From contig NZ_JAJGNO010000001.1 in assembly GCF_020782235.1 (NCBI RefSeq), forward strand, positions 372,001 to 436,000: a stretch of 64,000 bases of DNA, given 5' to 3'. Shown one piece after another: positions 56,033 through 63,529 of the stretch. The stretch is from Sphingobium naphthae. GTDB lineage: Bacteria; Pseudomonadota; Alphaproteobacteria; Sphingomonadales; Sphingomonadaceae. Each line of letters starts with the position of its first letter. Positions within the stretch are counted from its first letter, which is position 1. The position numbers were made by a program, and so were the translations under genes. The notes beneath the pieces were generated by a model, which was not told where the DNA came from, made no database searches, and saw only the letters and a list, made by a program, of their open reading frames with translations.

Positions 56033-56512
56033 ATGGCGATCAGAGCTATAAAGCCGCAGGCTTATCGTCCGCGCCATCGCCGCACATGGGCGCCCCGGCA
56101 TGACCGGCGCAGGCTTCCGCCAGCAGCGACGTTCACAGCCATAATGGCCGGCATGGCGGCGCTGCGTCGATATGAGCTTGAGAGCCTAGCGCAGCATGCG
56201 ATCGACAGGATGGATCAGATCGATGGCGACCCTGACTGGGAGGAAGATGATCCGACAGGCGGCAATGTTTGCGACGAGCCGCACGACGTCAATGAATACT
56301 ATCCCGCCCCGCCCCTCTACGGCGTCGACCAGTCCCGAGGTGCCCTCAATGCCCATCTGATCGCCCAACGGCATGAGGTTCTATGCCTCATTGCAGATGT
56401 GGAGAGCAGCCCGTCATGGGCGTCGACGGAAAAGCTCCGCCAGTTGCGAATGCGGCTCGCCATGATCGACAAGCAGGAGGCGGCGATCTGGGCAAGGGCC
56501 TGGCCGTGTTGA
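56033..56512 (+). CDS. Hypothetical protein of the element
   Basis: A 159-residue protein one base after the previous stop. The first 40 residues are Arg-rich; the rest has an acidic stretch (DQIDGDPDWEEDDPTGG) and a C-terminal helix pair around TEKLRQLRMRLAMIDKQEA. Its stop lies in the start region of the next gene. No family named. Confidence 0.55.
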   Translation: MAIRAIKPQAYRPRHRRTWAPRHDRRRLPPAATFTAIMAGMAALRRYELESLAQHAIDRMDQIDGDPDWEEDDPTGGNVCDEPHDVNEYYPAPPLYGVDQSRGALNAHLIAQRHEVLCLIADVESSPSWASTEKLRQLRMRLAMIDKQEAAIWARAWPC

Positions 56513-56811
56513 TCCGCCGACACAGTAAGCCGCCGATGCCGGGGCTACCTCTGCCTGACCCTGAAGGTATATCTGGTACAGACACCCCCAAAGGCGGACG
56601 CCAGCAGCAGGACGGGAGCTACCTTTCCCCGATACTACTGGAGATAGAGCGCCGGCTGAGCGAGACGGGAATGTCTGCCAGTCGATTCGGGCGCCTTGCT
56701 GCAAACGATCCCAGGTTGGTGGACGATCTCCGCAAGGGGAGAGACCCATCCTCCCGCATGGTCGCTCGCGTACGTGCATTTCTGAAGGAGTGCGCCAGCA
56801 TCAAACGCTAG
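56506..56811 (+). CDS. Small DNA-binding-like protein, paralogue of the 55669 gene
   Basis: A 101-residue protein starting at GTG 56506, overlapping the previous stop. Residues about 45-100 read LLEIERRLSETGMSASRFGR then ANDPRLVDDLRKGRDPSSRM and VARVRAFLKE. The arrangement I...L...G....FGR.A..DP.L...L..GR......R.R..AFL matches the domain of the 55669 gene. I recall FGR-containing short phage proteins in sphingomonads that are annotated as DNA-binding. Regulator role is inferred. Confidence 0.62.
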   Translation: MLIRRHSKPPMPGLPLPDPEGISGTDTPKGGRQQQDGSYLSPILLEIERRLSETGMSASRFGRLAANDPRLVDDLRKGRDPSSRMVARVRAFLKECASIKR

Positions 56812-56841
56812 TGGGCGAAACAGTGGGGAAGAAATCCCGGC

Positions 56842-56864
56842 GGCATAAAAAATGCCACCTTTTC
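56842..56864 (+). terminator. Weak hairpin after the last element gene
   Basis: GGCAT (56842-56846) pairs with ATGCC (56852-56856) around AAAAA, followed by ACCTTTT. Short but suitably placed 30 bp after the stop and just before the tRNA gene of opposite strand. Confidence 0.4.
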
Positions 56865-56882
56865 AATACTAAAGATGGAAGG

Positions 56883-56897
56883 GTGGCGGAGACGGAG
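56883..56897. repeat. Right attachment repeat, 3' end of tRNA-Ser
   Basis: Second copy of GTGGCGGAGACGGAG. It contains the tRNA CCA end (as TGG), the discriminator base, the 3' acceptor strand and the first bases of the T arm, so the tRNA remains complete after integration. Confidence 0.85.
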
Positions 56898-56975
56898 GGA
56901 TTCGAACCCTCGGTAGCCCCTTAAGGCTACGACGGTTTAGCAAACCGCTGGTTTCAGCCACTCACCCACGTCTCC
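56884..56975 (-). tRNA. tRNA-Ser, anticodon GCT
   Basis: A 92-nt class II tRNA read on the minus strand: acceptor GGAGACG (from 56975), D arm, anticodon loop TTGCTAA giving GCT (serine AGC/AGT codons), a long variable arm with a hairpin (TAGCC-TTAA-GGGGCTA region), T arm GGGTTCGAATCCC, 3' acceptor CGTCTCC, discriminator G and encoded CCA. The long variable arm and anticodon identify serine. It is the integration target of the element. Confidence 0.97.
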
Positions 56976-57202
56976 GCACGAATTTGCCCACCGGAGAGGC
57001 GGGCAGTGGCTAGGGAAGCGCCTATAGCGAGCGGTTTGCGGCATGGCAACGGGTCTGTGCGCCGATTTTTTGCGCGGCGCGCCGTCACGGATTCGATCCG
57101 GCCCGGAATCGACTCGGGTCGCCGTTCGTTCATTGTCGTTTCAGCTTCGAACCCGATAATCTGCGCGATGATTTCTGAGCGGATTTTCGGGGAGTTTCGG
57201 GC

Positions 57203-58033
57203 ATGATCGGCATTACGGGGCGCATGGGCGCTCGCATCGCGCGCGCCGCGACATGGGGCGCGGCGCTGGCGGGCATGGCGCTGACGCCGGTCGCGACGCA
57301 GGCGCAGGTGCGCACCATCGATCCCAATACGGCGATCGACGCAGACCTGGCCCCGCCCCCACCCGCCAGCAGCACGCCGACTGATCCGGGCGTGGACCCC
57401 AGCCTGGATCAGGGGACCGGCGCCACCTATAGCGCGCCCGCCACCACGGCTCCGCCCGCGAGCAGCGTGCCCCCACCCGCGGTGTCGGGCACGACCGCGA
57501 CCGGCGCGCCGGTGACGCAGGCATCGCCGCCCGCCGCGCCGTCGCCGGGCGAATCCTATCAGGAAGATGATCTGATCGGCGCGGCCGAGGGCGTGTTCGG
57601 CAAGGGCGCCGAGGGGCTGGCCGGCATCATCGAGAAAATCCTGAAGGATCAGGGCCGTCCCAACGCCTATATCGCCGGGCGCGAGGCATCGGGCGCGTTC
57701 GTCGTCGGGCTGCGCTACGGATCGGGCACGCTCAATCACAAGATCGAGGGCAAGCGCGAAGTCTATTGGACCGGGCCGTCGATCGGCTTCGACGTGGGCG
57801 GCAATGCGGCCAATACCTTCGTGCTGGTCTATAATCTCTACGACACGCAGGACCTCTATCATCGCTTCCCGGCGGCGGAGGGCACCGCCTATCTGGTGGG
57901 CGGCTTCACCGCCTCCTATCTGCGCTGGGGCGATGTGGTGCTGATCCCGATCCGCCTGGGCGTGGGCTACCGACTGGGCGTCAATGCGGGCTATATGAAG
58001 TTCAGCGAGAAGCGGAACTGGCTGCCCTTCTGA
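57203..58033 (+). CDS. EipA-like DUF1134 family envelope protein
   Basis: A 276-residue exported protein. It has a signal peptide (cleavage after TQAQ near residue 34), a long Pro/Ala/Thr linker (about 45-115), and a C-terminal DUF1134 domain: AEGVFGKGAEGLAGIIEKIL, NAYIAGREASGAFVVGLRYG, WTGPSIGFDVGGNAANTFVL and LGVGYRLGVNAGYMKF. DUF1134 is the family of Brucella EipA, a periplasmic protein needed for envelope integrity. The proline-rich linker is longer than I would expect. Three 14-bp repeats follow from its last codon. Confidence 0.85.
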   Translation: MIGITGRMGARIARAATWGAALAGMALTPVATQAQVRTIDPNTAIDADLAPPPPASSTPTDPGVDPSLDQGTGATYSAPATTAPPASSVPPPAVSGTTATGAPVTQASPPAAPSPGESYQEDDLIGAAEGVFGKGAEGLAGIIEKILKDQGRPNAYIAGREASGAFVVGLRYGSGTLNHKIEGKREVYWTGPSIGFDVGGNAANTFVLVYNLYDTQDLYHRFPAAEGTAYLVGGFTASYLRWGDVVLIPIRLGVGYRLGVNAGYMKFSEKRNWLPF

Positions 58034-58069
58034 GGCTGGCTTTCTGAGGCTGGCTTTCTGAGGCTGGCC
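58028..58069 (+). repeat. 14-bp direct repeat, three copies, at the eipA stop
   Basis: TTCTGAGGCTGGCT at 58028, 58042 and 58056 (third copy ends in C). The first copy contains the last Phe codon and the TGA stop. Looks like recent slippage duplication of the gene's 3' end. Confidence 0.9.
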
Positions 58070-58082
58070 TGCCGGGCCAGCC
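58062..58082. terminator. G+C hairpin between convergent eipA-like and dinB
   Basis: GGCTGGCC (58062-58069) and GGCCAGCC (58075-58082) form a perfect 8-bp stem with a 5-nt loop. It overlaps the third 14-bp repeat. There is no T-run; a two-way terminator for the convergent genes is the likely role. Confidence 0.5.
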
Positions 58083-58095
58083 TGCCGGGCGGTCG

Positions 58096-59178
58096 CTATA
58101 GCGCCAGGGCGAGCTGCGCGCCGCGATCGGCATCCTCCTCGCCCTCCAGATTGTGGACGCCAAGGCCCAGCAGCCGCGCGCCCATCGGCAGCGGCAGCTG
58201 CGCCAGCAAAAGTTCGCGCCCCGCCCGCGCCAGCTGATCGGGCGCGCGCACGGGCGCTGCGAAGCTGCGCGAGCGGGTGATGATGCGGAAGTCGGCGAAC
58301 TTCACCTTGAGCACGACGGTGCGGCCCCAGGCCTGCGCCTTTTCGATGCGGGTCCAGAGGCTGGCGGCGATCCGGTCCAGTTCCGCCACCAGCGCGTCGC
58401 GATCGGTGAGATCGTCGAAGAACGTGTCCTCGACGCTGACGGACTTGCGCGATTGGCGTTCGCGCACCGGGCGGTCATCCTCCCCACGGGCGGCGCGATA
58501 ATAGAAATCGGCGGCGCTGCCGAAATGCGCCTGGAGGAAGGCGATGTCGCGCGCGCGCAGGTCCGCGCCGGTTTCGACGCCCAGTGCCTGCATTCGCCGC
58601 GCGGTGACGGGCCCGACGCCATGGATGCGCCGCACCGGCATCGCCGCGATGAAGGCGGCGCCCTCGCCCGGCCGCACGACGCAAATGCCATCGGGCTTGT
58701 TCTGATCCGACGCCAGCTTGGCAATCAGCTTGTTATAGGAGACGCCCGCCGAGGCAGTGAGGCCGGTTTCGGCGCGGATGAGCGCGCGTATGTCCTGCGC
58801 GATGCGAGTCGCCGACGCGATGCCGGCCTTGTTGACCGTGACGTCCAGATAGGCTTCGTCGAGCGAGAGGGGCTGGATGATGTCAGTGAAGCGGCTGAAG
58901 ATATCGCGCACCTGCGCGGACACGGCGCGGTAGACGTCGAAGCGCGGCTTCACGAACAACAGGTCGGGGCAGAGCCGCCGCGCCCGGGCGCCGGGCATGG
59001 CGGAGCGGACGCCGAAGGCGCGCGCTTCATAGCTGCAGGTGGCAACGACGCCGCGCGGGCCGCCGCCGCCCACCGCGATCGGCAGGCCGCGCAGGGCAGG
59101 ATCGTCGCGCTGTTCGACCGACGCGTAGAAGGCGTCCATGTCGACATGGATGATCTTGCGCGGCGCAGGCGAGTCCAT
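58096..59178 (-). CDS. dinB: DNA polymerase IV
   Basis: A 360-residue Y-family translesion polymerase. It begins DSPAPRKIIHVDMDAFYASVEQRD, has the second metal site in PLSLDEAYLDVT, a helix-hairpin-helix region (RRIHGVGPVTARRM) and a little-finger domain with VLKVKFADFRIITRS. ATG 59178 is preferred over ATG 59190 because GAGGA sits six bases before it. It has no C-terminal beta-clamp sequence that I recognise with certainty; the end reads LLGLGVHNLEGEED. Confidence 0.95.
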   Translation of the reverse strand: MDSPAPRKIIHVDMDAFYASVEQRDDPALRGLPIAVGGGGPRGVVATCSYEARAFGVRSAMPGARARRLCPDLLFVKPRFDVYRAVSAQVRDIFSRFTDIIQPLSLDEAYLDVTVNKAGIASATRIAQDIRALIRAETGLTASAGVSYNKLIAKLASDQNKPDGICVVRPGEGAAFIAAMPVRRIHGVGPVTARRMQALGVETGADLRARDIAFLQAHFGSAADFYYRAARGEDDRPVRERQSRKSVSVEDTFFDDLTDRDALVAELDRIAASLWTRIEKAQAWGRTVVLKVKFADFRIITRSRSFAAPVRAPDQLARAGRELLLAQLPLPMGARLLGLGVHNLEGEEDADRGAQLALAL

Positions 59179-59217
59179 GGCGTTCCTCATGCCACAGACG
59201 GGAACGAAAGGGAAACG

Positions 59218-59853
59218 TCAGCGCAGCAAGCGCAGATTATCCAGCAGCGTTTCGAGATGCGTGCGGCTGATCCGGCTCCAGACATTATAGGTGCATTGCT
59301 GGCCGCCAACGCGGACATAGGCGACCGACTGGAGCCCATGGCCCTGCGGATTGTCGGCGGGATAGGCCTGCGCGCCGGAGAGCCCGTAGCCCGCGAAGGA
59401 AGAGGGCGGCAGCTTTGGCAGGTCGCGCATATAGGGCCATTGCCGGTCGAGCCGCGCGCGCTGCGCCGCGAGCGGGGCGGCATCCTGCGGCAGGACGCCG
59501 GGACCGGCAAAGCCGTAGGCGCTGCGCAGGCCGGGCAAGTCGAAGGCGACGCCCCAGCCGCCGCTGAAATCGGCGGCGCGGGCTGTCGCCGGCGTGCCAC
59601 CGGCGCTGGCGAGCGCAAGCGGGGCGCAATGCGGCGGCGCACTGCTCTTGCCATCATCCGAGCGCGCCCATTGCGTTCGAGCGACCCGCTCGCCCAGCAA
59701 CGGGGACGGCGGAGGGATGGAGGACGCGGGGGCACTGACCGGGGATGTCGCGACTGCGCCCGTCCCCGATGCGCTCGCGCGCCCCGCGCCATCGGGCGCC
59801 TTGCCGCACCCGCCGGCGGAAAGGAGCAAGAGCAGGAGCATCGCGCATCGCAT
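59218..59853 (-). CDS. Hypothetical lipoprotein
   Basis: A 211-residue lipoprotein: signal MRCAMLLLLLLSAGGC (lipobox AGGC, Cys 16), a Ser/Ala/Pro-rich linker, then a folded part beginning around residue 95 with FSGGWGVAFDLPGLRSAYGF and ending VRVGGQQCTYNVWSRISRTHLE. Two cysteines besides the lipidated one. It is transcribed with dinB, 39 bp upstream of it. Not a family I can name. Confidence 0.65.
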   Translation of the reverse strand: MRCAMLLLLLLSAGGCGKAPDGAGRASASGTGAVATSPVSAPASSIPPPSPLLGERVARTQWARSDDGKSSAPPHCAPLALASAGGTPATARAADFSGGWGVAFDLPGLRSAYGFAGPGVLPQDAAPLAAQRARLDRQWPYMRDLPKLPPSSFAGYGLSGAQAYPADNPQGHGLQSVAYVRVGGQQCTYNVWSRISRTHLETLLDNLRLLR

Positions 59854-59888
59854 GACGTCAGGGACGCCGGCGCAAGCGCGAATGTTCC

Positions 59889-60410
59889 CTATTTTTCGTC
59901 CTTGAGCGCCAGCAATGCGGCGAAGGGACTGGCCTGCTCCTCGCTCAGCACGCCGGCTTCCTTCAGATAGGCGTCGGCCTGGGGCGATCGCGGATAGGGA
60001 GTCATGGCGAGCGCCATCGTTTCGGCGACCGCTTCGCCCATGTCGATCTGCTGCCCGTCATAGCCGATCGTGTCGACATCCTCGGCGTCGAGCTCCAGTT
60101 CCTCGTCTTCGCCCAGGGCTTCCCCTTCGACCACGAAGCGCAGGGTGAAATCGGTGTCGACCGTTTCGGGCACCGGTTCGGCGGTGGCGACGCAGGGCTG
60201 GGCCAGCGCGGCGCGCAGGCGACCCCGCGCCAGGATGGCGCCATCCTCTTCGGTGAGGACATAGTCCGCCTCCAGCCGGTCGAGCGCGGCGAGGCCGAAG
60301 CGCTTCGCCAGCGCCGCCCGCTCGGCCGCGTCGGCGGCGACATGGACATCGCCCGTCATGCGCCGGACCTGGTCCGCGCGCACGGGGCGGGAAAATTCAG
60401 GGGTCGTCAT
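59889..60410 (-). CDS. YceD/DUF177 family protein
   Basis: A 173-residue acidic protein with the DUF177 features: ADYVLTEEDGAILARGRLRA, a conserved cysteine in QPCVATAEPVPE, and the acidic GEDEELELDAEDVDTIGYDG with the later IDMGEAVAETMALAM. DUF177 proteins are linked to 23S rRNA/50S assembly in other bacteria; in alphaproteobacteria they sit next to a CBP3-type chaperone and bamE as here. Confidence 0.9.
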   Translation of the reverse strand: MTTPEFSRPVRADQVRRMTGDVHVAADAAERAALAKRFGLAALDRLEADYVLTEEDGAILARGRLRAALAQPCVATAEPVPETVDTDFTLRFVVEGEALGEDEELELDAEDVDTIGYDGQQIDMGEAVAETMALAMTPYPRSPQADAYLKEAGVLSEEQASPFAALLALKDEK

Positions 60411-60931
60411 CCAATATCTCCTGCCAGCAGGGCATCGCGCGAGAGGCAGCCCAGGCGCACCCAGCGCTCGCGCAGCGCGCCCTCCACATGAGCGACCGCC
60501 GCGTCGGGCACGGGCGCGCCGCGATAGAGGTTGCGGCGCAGCGCGTCGGCGAGCCCCGCATGCCTGTCCAACGCGTCGCGATAGACGCTGATCCGCCCGC
60601 CCAGCGCGCTCATCATGCGGCCGACATGCTTGCCCACCACGACGTCGCCAATCCCTTCCTGCCGCAACTGGCCATCCATGTCGTCGACGAACAATTCGGT
60701 CAGCCAGGCGCTTTCCTGCGCCGCGCCCTGCTGTTCCAGCCGGATCAGCACCAGCGCCAAGATGGCGACGATCATGTCGAAGCGGCCGTCCAGCGTGTCG
60801 GGCACCGCGCCTTCCAGATACCAGTGCGGCTGGCGCCCCTGCCCCACCACGGCCTGGTAGAGCGGGCGCAGCCCCTCCCGCGGATCGGACCGGCCGAGCA
60901 GGCGCTGAAGGAAGGCGGGGATGGTGGACAT
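60407..60931 (-). CDS. Ubiquinol-cytochrome c chaperone family protein
   Basis: A 174-residue protein with the CBP3/ubiquinol-cytochrome c chaperone pattern: PLYQAVVGQGRQPHWYLEGAVPD (residues 23-45, split for reading), FDMIVAILALVLIRLEQQG and ELFVDDMDGQLRQEGIGDVVVGKHVGRMM. The family assists cytochrome b insertion into complex III. The ATG overlaps the start region of the YceD gene (4 bases). It diverges from bamE. Confidence 0.88.
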   Translation of the reverse strand: MSTIPAFLQRLLGRSDPREGLRPLYQAVVGQGRQPHWYLEGAVPDTLDGRFDMIVAILALVLIRLEQQGAAQESAWLTELFVDDMDGQLRQEGIGDVVVGKHVGRMMSALGGRISVYRDALDRHAGLADALRRNLYRGAPVPDAAVAHVEGALRERWVRLGCLSRDALLAGDIG

Positions 60932-61097
60932 AGCAATCGCGCTTTTCGTGACGGACGGATCGGCCGCATGCGGCGACCGGTGTGCGCTCGCCCCTTGCCG
61001 GACCCCGCGCATTTCCATATTGATCGCAGCGCCGCCCAATGCAATGGCGGCGTCACTTTTATCGGGTTCGCGGGCCCAGCCCCCGCAGGAGACGTTC

Positions 61098-61613
61098 ATG
61101 CCCCAGTTCAGCCGCCACACCCGCCGCGGGCGCATCGTGATCGCCATCGGCCTCAGCGCGCTGCTGCTCGGCACATCGGCCTGCACCCGCATCCGCACGC
61201 ATCAGGGCTATCAGGTCGACAAGCTGCTGGTCGATTCGGTGCAGCCGGGCATCGACAATCGCGCATCGGTGGAAGGCACGCTGGGCCGGCCGAGCTTCGT
61301 GTCGCAATTTGGCGATCAGGATTGGTATTATGTGTCGCGCGACATGCGCGCACTGGCCTTTTCCAGCCCCAAGCCGGTCGACCAGACGGTGCTGCGGGTG
61401 CGGTTCGACCCGGCAGGCAATGTCGTCGCGGTCGATCGCATGGGCCTCGACAAGGTGGCCAGCATCTCGCCCATGGGTGACACCACCCCGACGCTGGGCC
61501 GCCATCGCAGCCTTTTCGATGAGATTTTCGGCAATATCGGCGCGGTCGGCGCCGGTGGCATGGGCGGCGGTGGCGCCGCTGGCGGCGCGGGCGGCGGCCC
61601 CAACGGCAGCTAG
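61098..61613 (+). CDS. bamE: Outer-membrane assembly lipoprotein BamE-like
   Basis: A 171-residue lipoprotein with signal ending LLLGTSAC (Cys 29) and the SmpA/OmlA domain: HQGYQVDKLLVDSVQPGIDN, SVEGTLGRPSFVSQFGDQDWYYVS and VLRVRFDPAGNVVAVDR. BamE is an accessory part of the outer-membrane protein insertase. A Gly-rich tail of about 25 residues follows the domain. AGGAGA lies just upstream of ATG 61098. Confidence 0.92.
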   Translation: MPQFSRHTRRGRIVIAIGLSALLLGTSACTRIRTHQGYQVDKLLVDSVQPGIDNRASVEGTLGRPSFVSQFGDQDWYYVSRDMRALAFSSPKPVDQTVLRVRFDPAGNVVAVDRMGLDKVASISPMGDTTPTLGRHRSLFDEIFGNIGAVGAGGMGGGGAAGGAGGGPNGS

Positions 61614-61623
61614 GCGGCTTTGG

Positions 61624-61649
61624 CGCCCGGCCCCGCACGGGGCCGGGCG
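61624..61649. terminator. Strong hairpin between convergent bamE and metW
   Basis: An 11-bp perfect G+C stem (CGCCCGGCCCC at 61624-61634, GGGGCCGGGCG at 61639-61649) with loop GCAC, followed by TTG. It would end transcription from bamE, and from metW if used in both directions. Confidence 0.75.
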
Positions 61650-61730
61650 TTGCGCCATCCGCCAGCGCGGCCGTTCTGTTTTGGCATGATCTTCGAGCCG
61701 GCGGATGACGTCATCCGGCGCGACAACACT

Positions 61731-62321
61731 CTATCGGCGCAGCAGGAACACCGCATGTTCGGCGAACAGATTGGCGTTCGCATGCGTGGTCTCCCGGTCG
61801 CCCTTCAGGAACCACTGGCCATCAATATGCCAGCCGCGCTCCTTCACCAAAGCGCGGAAATCGTCGACCGTCACATGATGGATGTTGAGCGTGTCGTACC
61901 AGCGATCGGGCAGCAGCCGGGTGACCGGCATCCGCCCGCCCCAGAGCAGCGAGATACGGCCGCGCCAATGCGCGAAATTGGGGAAGGAGACGAAGGCCTG
62001 GGTGGCGATGCGCAGCAATTCCTCCACCACCAGGTCGGGCCGGCGCGTGGTCTGAAGCGTCTGGCTGAGAATCGCATAGTCGAAACTGGCGTCGGGATAA
62101 TAGCGCAGGTCGGTGTCGGCGTCGCCCTGAACCACCGACAATCCCCGGCCGACGGCGGCGGCGACGTTGGACGGGTCGATCTCCAGCCCGCGCGCATCCG
62201 CCTGCGCCCGGTCGCGCAACACCGCCATCAGCGCGCCGTCACCGCAGCCGACATCGAGCAGGCGCGCGCCCGGCCGCACCGTGCGGGCAATGAGGGCGAG
62301 GTCGGGGCGCAGCGCGCTCAT
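61731..62321 (-). CDS. metW: Methionine biosynthesis protein MetW
   Basis: A 196-residue SAM-dependent methyltransferase-fold protein: [12 protein letters not shown], then [32 protein letters not shown] and [20 protein letters not shown]. MetW always accompanies MetX in this group and is needed for its activity. It starts at ATG 62321, overlapping the metX stop (ATGA). Confidence 0.95.
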   Translation of the reverse strand: MSALRPDLALIARTVRPGARLLDVGCGDGALMAVLRDRAQADARGLEIDPSNVAAAVGRGLSVVQGDADTDLRYYPDASFDYAILSQTLQTTRRPDLVVEELLRIATQAFVSFPNFAHWRGRISLLWGGRMPVTRLLPDRWYDTLNIHHVTVDDFRALVKERGWHIDGQWFLKGDRETTHANANLFAEHAVFLLRR

Positions 62322-63454
62322 GCCCGGCCGCCGCGCAGGAAGCCGTCCACCACGCGGTTGAGTTCGGGACATTCGAGCAGGAAGGCGTCATGGCCAAATG
62401 GACTCGACAGCTCGACGAAGCTGGCCTGCGCGCCGCCGGCATTCAGGGCGTGGACGATGATGCGCGATTCGGCGGTGGGATAGAGCCAGTCGGTATCGAA
62501 ACTGACGAGGCAGAAGCGCGCGCTGGTCGCCGCGAAGGCGCGCGCCAGCGATCCGCCATGATCCTCCGCAATGTCATAATAGTCCATCGCCCGGGTGATG
62601 TAGAGATAGGAGTTGGCGTCGAACCGGTCGACGAAGCTGAGCCCCTGATGGCGCAGATAGGATTCGACTTGGAAATCCGCGTCGAAGCCGAACGTCTTGG
62701 CGTCACGCCCCTGCAGGCGGCGACCGAACTTCTCGGTGAGGCCAGCTTCGGACAAATAGGTGATGTGCGCCGCCATCCGCGCGACGGCGAGGCCGGCGCT
62801 GGGCACCTGCCCGTCGGCATAATAGTCGCCGCCGCGCCAGCGGGGATCGGCCATGATCGCCTGGCGCCCGACTTCGTGGAAGGCGATATTCTGCGCGCTG
62901 TGCCGCGCGGTCGAGGCGATGACGACGCAGCTTTCGACCCGGTCGGGGAAGAGGGTGGGCCAGGTCAGCGCCTGCATGCCGCCCATCGATCCGCCGATCA
63001 CCGCCGCCAGCCGCTCCACCCCCAGATGATCGAGCAGCGCCGCCTGCGCCCGCACCATGTCGGCGATGGTGAGGACGGGAAAGCGCATGCCGTGCGGTTC
63101 GCCGGTCGCGGGATCGAGGCTGGCGGGCCCGGAGGAGCCCATGCAGCTGCCGATGACATTGGAGCAGATGATGAAATGCCGCGCGGGATCGACCGGCCTG
63201 CCTTCGCCCACCATGCGCCACCACCAGCCCGGCTTGCCCGTGACGGGATGGTCGGACGCCACATATTGATCGCCGGTCAGCGCATGGCAGATCAGGATGA
63301 CGTTGGATTTGTCGGCATTCATCGCGCCATAGGTTTCATAGGCGATGTCGAGGGGACCAAGCCGCGCGCCGCTCGACAAGGCGATCGGCCCGGCGAGGCG
63401 CACCTGCCGGCGCAGGCCGAAGCGGCTGTCATCGGAGAGCGGAAGGCTGGCCAT
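62318..63454 (-). CDS. metX: Homoserine O-acetyltransferase
   Basis: A 378-residue alpha/beta-hydrolase-fold acyltransferase that makes O-acetyl- or O-succinylhomoserine in methionine synthesis. Motifs: [30 protein letters not shown], the nucleophile Ser in [12 protein letters not shown], and the Asp/His of the triad in FDTDWLYP and FGHDAFLLE. The acyl donor (acetyl- or succinyl-CoA) cannot be settled by eye. There are 75 bp to the divergent dehydrogenase gene. Confidence 0.94.
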   Translation of the reverse strand: MASLPLSDDSRFGLRRQVRLAGPIALSSGARLGPLDIAYETYGAMNADKSNVILICHALTGDQYVASDHPVTGKPGWWWRMVGEGRPVDPARHFIICSNVIGSCMGSSGPASLDPATGEPHGMRFPVLTIADMVRAQAALLDHLGVERLAAVIGGSMGGMQALTWPTLFPDRVESCVVIASTARHSAQNIAFHEVGRQAIMADPRWRGGDYYADGQVPSAGLAVARMAAHITYLSEAGLTEKFGRRLQGRDAKTFGFDADFQVESYLRHQGLSFVDRFDANSYLYITRAMDYYDIAEDHGGSLARAFAATSARFCLVSFDTDWLYPTAESRIIVHALNAGGAQASFVELSSPFGHDAFLLECPELNRVVDGFLRGGRA

Positions 63455-63529
63455 GGTCGAGCCGCGCTAGGACCGGCGCGAAAGCCTGTCAATCTGGCAT
63501 GGCGGCGACAAAGCGCCTAGACGCGTCGC

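Larger units (their letters stand above)
46737..56897. mobile_element. Integrated prophage remnant in tRNA-Ser(GCT)
   Basis: About 10.2 kb between two 15-bp direct repeats. The left end starts with an integrase gene pointing inward; the right end abuts an intact tRNA-Ser gene. Contents: integrase, a hypothetical gene, a small HTH gene of the excisionase type, short early-type genes, a truncated primase-helicase, a truncated tail tape-measure gene, two unknown cargo genes, an RHH gene pair on the minus strand and a block of five overlapping unknown genes. No terminase, portal, capsid or lysis gene is present, so it cannot make particles alone. Genes look less G+C-rich than the chromosome around them. 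Confidence 0.85.

Noticed and set aside
46560..56897. A CRISPR array or known restriction, CBASS or retron system in the element
   Set aside because: No regularly spaced repeats, methylase, nuclease, cyclase or reverse-transcriptase motif is visible in any of its frames.
63455..63529. A SAM riboswitch before metX
   Set aside because: Many alphaproteobacteria have one upstream of met genes, but the 75-bp gap shows no stem and loop pattern that I can match to SAM-II.
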